In this document: one piece after another, positions 58,713 through 64,000 of the stretch
Layout of the letters: each line of letters starts with the position of its first letter
Numbering within the stretch: the first letter of the stretch is position 1
Assembly: GCF_024139115.2 (NCBI RefSeq)
Contig: NW_026942946.1
Span: 310,001 to 374,000, forward strand
Length of the DNA: 64,000 nucleotides
Direction of reading: 5' to 3'
Source: Armigeres subalbatus
Taxonomy: Eukaryota; Arthropoda; Insecta; Diptera; Culicidae
Program-made: the position numbers and the translations under genes
The notes under the pieces: model-generated
The model's database searches: none
Seen by the model: the letters and a program-made list of their open reading frames with translations, nothing else
What the model was told of the DNA's origin: nothing

Positions 58713-59453
58713 GGGTGGTTCAAAAACGACCCAGCACCACTACTCGATTCCGTCCCATGCTCTGAGTGTCCTCCAAAACCGATTTGAACAAAAAGTGGTT
58801 GAGCGCAAGCCGGTTCAAGTTTGTATGAAAACTAGTATGGAAACTAAACCTTTATTACGCTGGCTACAGTGCCTCCCTCAAACGCTGGCGAAAAGAGAAC
58901 CCACATAGCTGAAAGCACATTCCAGAGACTTCACTGAAAGAAAACCGCACCGCAAGAAAGATCCATTGATTACGTAACGCAAAATAGCATTTTATACCAC
59001 ACTCACCCCATGTCACACTTTTGTATGAAGCATCTGCCCTGGTGCGAAGTGTACTAGACTAGACTTTGATATCTGCCCTGGTGCTAGATTCACAGACAAA
59101 TTCTGGGATTTTTTTGAATTGCATTTCACTGATGTCTTCTGAGAAGCCTATTGATCATGCTAAAGATTCGCAACCTCAAAAAATCGACTCCAACTATTGG
59201 AACGACCATTCTATATGGATTGTCTATGGAGTTGAAGTTCTTGAAATTACATCCAGTCATAGTCTCCCCCTCATGCCCAATGACGGAGTGCCAGAATGGA
59301 ATAATGTTAAATTCAACCTCGCCATATAACTGTCATACAAACCTGAAACGACTTTTACGGTAAGCCTCTAGTCAACCAGCCCAAACCATCCGATGACACC
59401 CAAATTATCACAATCGACTGAGCGTGCGGAGCAAACATATTTTTCAGCCACCC
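58713..59453. mobile_element. 741-bp MITE, GGGTGG ends, TA duplication
   Basis: The left end GGGTGGTTCAAAAAC and the right end (complement GGGTGGCTGAAAAAT) match at 12 of 15 positions. TA flanks lie at 58711-58712 and 59454-59455. Internal frames of about 70-87 codons have no recognisable product. Confidence 0.65.
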
Positions 59454-59455
59454 TA

Positions 59456-62400
59456 ATTATTGGTTTGCTGCTGCCGGTGCGTTGTTTACATTTCGCTCCG
59501 CAGATCGTTTTAATCGTTTTTCGGGCAAAAATAGCAGTTTATATTTAGTTTTCGGTTTAAACAAGTATTGATTTCGAAAGTGATAATTTGTGCATTCCAT
59601 CAACATTTCGGGCTCCTCATCTGCGGAAGTGAGTGAAAGCATGTTTTCAGTGCCCTTTGAGAAGAAGTGAAGTGCAGTGATAAGCACGCAAATCGCGAAC
59701 GGCTAATAATTGGCACGAAACTGCTGATTTATGATATTATCCGAGCCAGAAATGCATAAGACTCTTTGGATAACATATTTCTTCACGGAAGTAGATAAAT
59801 ATGCTGTGAACAGATTAGTAATTTGAATATTAAACTTAAGTTCGATGCTGTTCGATCTTTCGAATGTTGGTGGGAGAGTGCGGGAGGTGTGGGTTGCCCG
59901 TAGAAGGTCCGGTGCCATATTGACTGCCATCGTGGTACTCTTTCAACTATGTCCTAAGGGTCACGACAGAGTGAAGCAGGATTTATTGTTAAATGATTTA
60001 TCAAATCAGAGAATAACAAAATATGTAGTTTTAATTTATAATAATAACATTTTGAAATCAGGTATTGATTAGTGTCCCGGCAATCAACTATTTTTATTGT
60101 GCTGTGCGATTAACGACAAACGTTGAATGTTGCAATTTAAATCCACTGAAGTCGATTTTACACTGGCGATTCCTACTCCGTGAATCAAAACCGCTTGAAT
60201 CCAAAATCCGTTAAAATCGATTTTTCATCCACTTCGGTTCACGCCGCCGCCGCCGATAAAAGTCAACGGCACGAGTCTAGTTGTTAGAGGTATCATTTCA
60301 TCAATATCTGTCTACTTTAGATGTGGACGTTCTAAGGAAGAATAGCTGGATTACTTTTCGAGATTTGCAATTGATCCCTTTTTCTAATTTATGCAAAATG
60401 ATTGTGATTTGGAAGAGTAAACTGCAACAACTATTTTTTCCATAGTTCAAAATGTATGAATGTTCTATAGGTAAACATTAAAATATTGTCTTGATGAAAG
60501 ATCTTTAAAGTAAAACTTTTACGAAATTCACCCCGTGTGAAATTCGTCAAAAAATGGCTTAAGTCAAAATTTGGTATTGCGCTGCTAAAGAATCAAACAA
60601 GCTCAGAACAGTTTTTCGGCCTTATACATGGAAAGCAGTCAGGACGATTATCTTGTGCAATCATGAGTCGTTATCACCACTCAGTTGCCGGTCAAGCGAG
60701 GAGAAAAGAAAAACTGCCGAAATAGCGATAAGGCGATTAGTTCTCACTGGACCTAATCTAATAAAATAATAGAATGTTTGATGTATCAATAAAGCAACCA
60801 TCTTCTCCATTCGAAGGGTATCCTCAGGGCATGACCGAGGTCAAAGTCGAAATAGCAACCTGTAACCTATCGCCCAGTAAAGCAAAGTTTTATCTCATTT
60901 TCTCGAAAGTCTTTCGCTATTTAGCACCCTCTACGAAGACCAAGCGAATATATTGATTTGCAAGTGGAATGTCGCGCATCAAGTTCAGATGAAAGGAGAT
61001 CGCTTTCGGCTTTTGGGGAGGAAAGATAACTCCCACTACAGTTACTACAAAGAACTTCTTCGCAAATGGGAAAACAAACGAATCCGACGAGGTTCACTTT
61101 CGTAAGTGTGTACACCAACTTAGCGCTATAAATAAATAATCAGATCAGGATCGAAATGCTTCTTTCAAGATTGTTCTCCGTGACCAACCAGCAGTAGGAT
61201 TGTTCTCGGCCGGGAGGCTCGCGTATGTCTTTCGAGTTATGCGAGTCACAATGTAATCGTTAAATTCATTACAATTATTTCATCAGAGATTGCGAGCAGT
61301 GCCCAAGCAGTGGTTCCTCGTACATGTGGGGAGTTATTGGTCGTGGAATTTTACTCTCGTCGACGCGGAGGAAGTTTCAATTCCCACAACACGATGTCGG
61401 AATCAGTTTTTTTTCTTCGTTCCCGTGAAGCTGAACACGCGACCATCACCGCTGGACCATGAAATATTGCGGCCGTCAACAGATTTTTATCCCTCACAGC
61501 TGACGGTTTTACGACCTTTCACGCAAAGTAGCGAGCGAGTAGGATATGAATCGATCTATGGAACAAAATGAAAAAAGAAAAAAAAACATTTGCGGGAAAT
61601 TCTGTTTCCATGTTTGCGTTTTTGTCCGGTTATAAATCCCAAACCGGAAACAAAATCTGACCAATCGACATATGTCGCGAAACAAATTTTTAACATGAGA
61701 TTTTCTGGGGTTACAGTTATGTGACTCGCTTTGCCAGTTGGTTTTCAGTATTGGACTTATTTAAACACCGAAAATATCCTTACAATGAGAGATAACTATT
61801 TTGGGTATAATTCAGAGAAATAATTGAAGCGCAGTAAAACACTGGGAGACTATAGTAAATCGGTTGATAGATTCTAATTAGTGTTTTAAAACACTGTCGA
61901 GCTTAGTCGATTGGTATATAACGATAGATCTCCTTCTAACCAAAATTGTATGAGTAATAAAACCATTAAAACAAATTAAATTGAACAAAATTAAATTCAA
62001 AGAATTTTCCTGGAAGACAGATTTTTTCTTAACATTGTTAAATTTTACATCTGGTCAATGAATAACGAACTAAATTCTTTGGCATTCGCTCAAGTGAAAC
62101 TCTTATACTCGTGCTCACCACAAACGACAGGGAAAAAACTGTTACTGAAAACATATAGCTACAAGAATAACTCTTGAGTTTGTTGCCGTGTTGTTCTACA
62201 TATTATAACACCTCTATCATTTCAACAATTTCATCTCACATTGTTCTAGCGATTGATGGGGACAGGTAACACCACACACCTTTTCATCACCCCCAAAGGC
62301 GTCAGGATTAGCGAGAACAAATGTAAATAAAGCCGGTGCACAATGAAGGAAGATGGAGGTCGGGTTCGAATGGAGCGAGTGAGTGAATCCTTAGGTTTCA

Positions 62401-62640
62401 AGATGAACAGCAGATTGAGCCGGGAAAAGAAATAGGATAAAAAACTCAAGAGAGGAAATACGGATGCAACGTGAAATGAAGATCTATGGAGTCAGAATAA
62501 GATGAATTTGCATATTTTAATGATCACCATCACGAGTAGAGTCGACTTATTTTATCGCATTAAAACTATACTGGGGAATGGTGATGTAAGTGTTTGAAAA
62601 AACTCCCATAATAGTATTTACAATTTACATTCAGTGATTC
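59456..62640. other. Unassigned sequence
   Basis: A GCCGCCGCCGCCG island at ~60243-60256 is copy 3 of the CCG-rich repeat. Other frames up to ~93 codons (e.g. 61290-61571 plus) have no family resemblance. Confidence 0.4.
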
Positions 62641-62840
62641 ATGTGGAACAATTCAAAAAAATGTATTCTCAACAAATCATAGTTTTACACAGTGTTATAA
62701 AACATGCATAAGTTCAATTTATGGCGAGCCATTGGACCACACATCTTTTCTATTAATTTCGGCGAAATCATGTCCCTCGACAAACTGGAAGCGACTCACT
62801 GTCTGGCTATCCCCGGATCACCAAACGCTGAAAATCCGGA

Positions 62841-63023
62841 ATGTACAACTTAAAGCCGCTTCACATTGGCCTCTTAGCATCCATTTGCGTCGTTCTAGCC
62901 GTTGTTGTTGTTGTTCGTAGTACAGCAATTTTGCATAAATATTCAAAATCGACTGGAGAAACATCGGCGTTTGCAAATCCATATGGTGCCATTCTTGCCA
63001 TTGCTTCTGTTGGACTTTGGTAG
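62841..63023 (+). CDS. Hypothetical 60-codon frame with one membrane segment (doubtful)
   Basis: After an N-terminal MYNLKPLHIG the frame has a strongly hydrophobic LLASICVVLAVVVVVRS segment (residues ~11-27), followed by a polar stretch and a stop. An adjacent frame (63017-63238) has even, coding-like composition (MRYFGAKDFLRNTIEGRAI). The two could be exons or a frameshifted pseudogene, but I see no convincing splice sites and recognise no family. Confidence 0.15.
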   Translation: MYNLKPLHIGLLASICVVLAVVVVVRSTAILHKYSKSTGETSAFANPYGAILAIASVGLW

Positions 63024-63238
63024 CATGTGGGCGACAGAATCAACTGGAAAGCATAAGAGCACATTCGGAGGATTTGCTCATGAGATATTTTGGGGCCAAA
63101 GATTTTCTGCGTAACACCATCGAAGGACGTGCCATCAGAGATGTTCACCGCTCAGTTGTTCCCCGAAGAAGGGGCTTTAAAGGTTTGAATATTGAAAAGG
63201 ATTTCGCGGTGCCCTTCCTCTACGATGGTTTAAATTAG

Positions 63239-64000
63239 ATGTAGCGCGTAGTGACGACAACCGAAGACGATGCACTTTGTGCTGTCGTTGGAAAGAAAAC
63301 AAATCCACATGCTAGCCGTTTCCTGTAGTTCTTAAGAATTTTATATCAAATTCGCTTAGTGCTTGTGTGCCACTAACAGGTGTTGAAATTTTCTCGGAGG
63401 TCATGCTGACTCCAGATCCGAGGAAAATCATTCAACAGGTATTTCTTTGAACAACTCGACTCATCAACAGGCTGGATTTAGCTTTAGTAAAAATTCTGTA
63501 GATCCTAGAAGTGAATAAAAGTTGATCGCATATGAGATCACTATTTACTGGAGCTATGATTTACTTTTCGTTTATTAATGTTAGGAGCTGTCTTTATACC
63601 AGAATGGATAGTTCAGGGAGGTAAAGAAAATGATAAATGTCCGCAGTTTATTATTATTATTATTATTTTAAATTTATATGAGCAATTGTCCACACTGGGA
63701 GTGGTATCTAATACTGGCCAAAACCTGTCCACGTGGTATACGGATTACGGACATCCTATTTCCCTATATTAGCATTGAGCGATTTTTTACAAATGGTCAG
63801 TACAAGCCTAGACTATTTTTAGAGTAGCATCATTTTCTATTGCCACAGACACTCTGCAGTTTAGATCTATCTGGTCACGTCATTCTGAATCGACGAAGAT
63901 GAAAGATGGATAAGAAGATGAAAGAAGGAGGTTTTGAGATTATTAGTGTAAAGTTATATGGATCCCACTAGGTGATTCAAATTTTGACTTTCCTCTTATG
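63239..64000. other. AT-rich window end
   Basis: A (TTA)n run at about 63648-63666 precedes AAATTTATATGAGCAATTGTC, similar to ~50044-50065. Otherwise nothing is recognised. Confidence 0.45.

Overview
The window looks like repeat-rich, non-genic nuclear DNA of a culicine mosquito, most likely Aedes. The evidence is decayed APE-type non-LTR retrotransposons, two tRNA-derived SINE fragments that I recognise from memory as Feilai-like, a GGCTTTGTGCACAA MITE of a type I associate with Aedes, and GGCCGAA cassettes. No database search was possible, so the species is inference. I find no convincing intact host protein-coding gene, tRNA gene, rRNA gene or CRISPR array. Most long reading frames are retrotransposon remnants or satellite artefacts.

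Layout. 0.5-1.3 kb: a foldback repeat built on GATCCATAA. 1.56-4.47 kb: a Jockey-like non-LTR remnant (ORF1, endonuclease, RT; minus strand) split by a GGCCGAA cassette. 8.8-9.3 kb: a TA-flanked MITE made of nested hairpins. 10.2-16.25 kb: an originally ~1.7 kb near-palindrome with ~0.85 kb arms, later invaded by a full-length 3.56 kb non-LTR element (element A, 13-bp target duplication) and three small TA-flanked MITEs. 16.4-19.4 kb: element B (minus). 20.3-21.4 kb: 3' end of another non-LTR element. 26.7-27.5 kb: a MITE. 27.7-30.84 kb: element C with a 15-bp target duplication. 31.58-35.78 kb: a 4.2 kb satellite of 9-11 bp units that has no stop codon in any frame across its core. 35.8-41.3 kb: low-repeat DNA with two possible TATA/Inr core promoters. 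41.3-46.3 kb: a 916-bp hAT-type element, an 897-bp foldback, a degenerate satellite, and a GGCCGAA cassette carrying an 81-bp hAT-like mini-element and a TAA-flanked MITE. 46.5-49.0 kb: further RT remnants. 50.9-58.0 kb: a degenerate GAAATTCCT-type satellite hosting a CAGGTAACC MITE, a SINE, and a plus-strand copy of element B (11-bp target duplication) that landed inside an older RT remnant. 58.7-59.5 kb: a TA-flanked MITE. 59.5-64 kb: mostly unassigned.

How the parts relate. Nothing here acts as a gene pathway; the organisation is transposon stratigraphy. Target duplications, and in one case a paralogous empty site, order many insertions. Non-LTR families A, B and C share modular 5' leader segments, one of which carries a TATA motif. 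All coding remnants seen are broken by frameshifts, stops or catalytic substitutions, so any mobilisation would have to be in trans.
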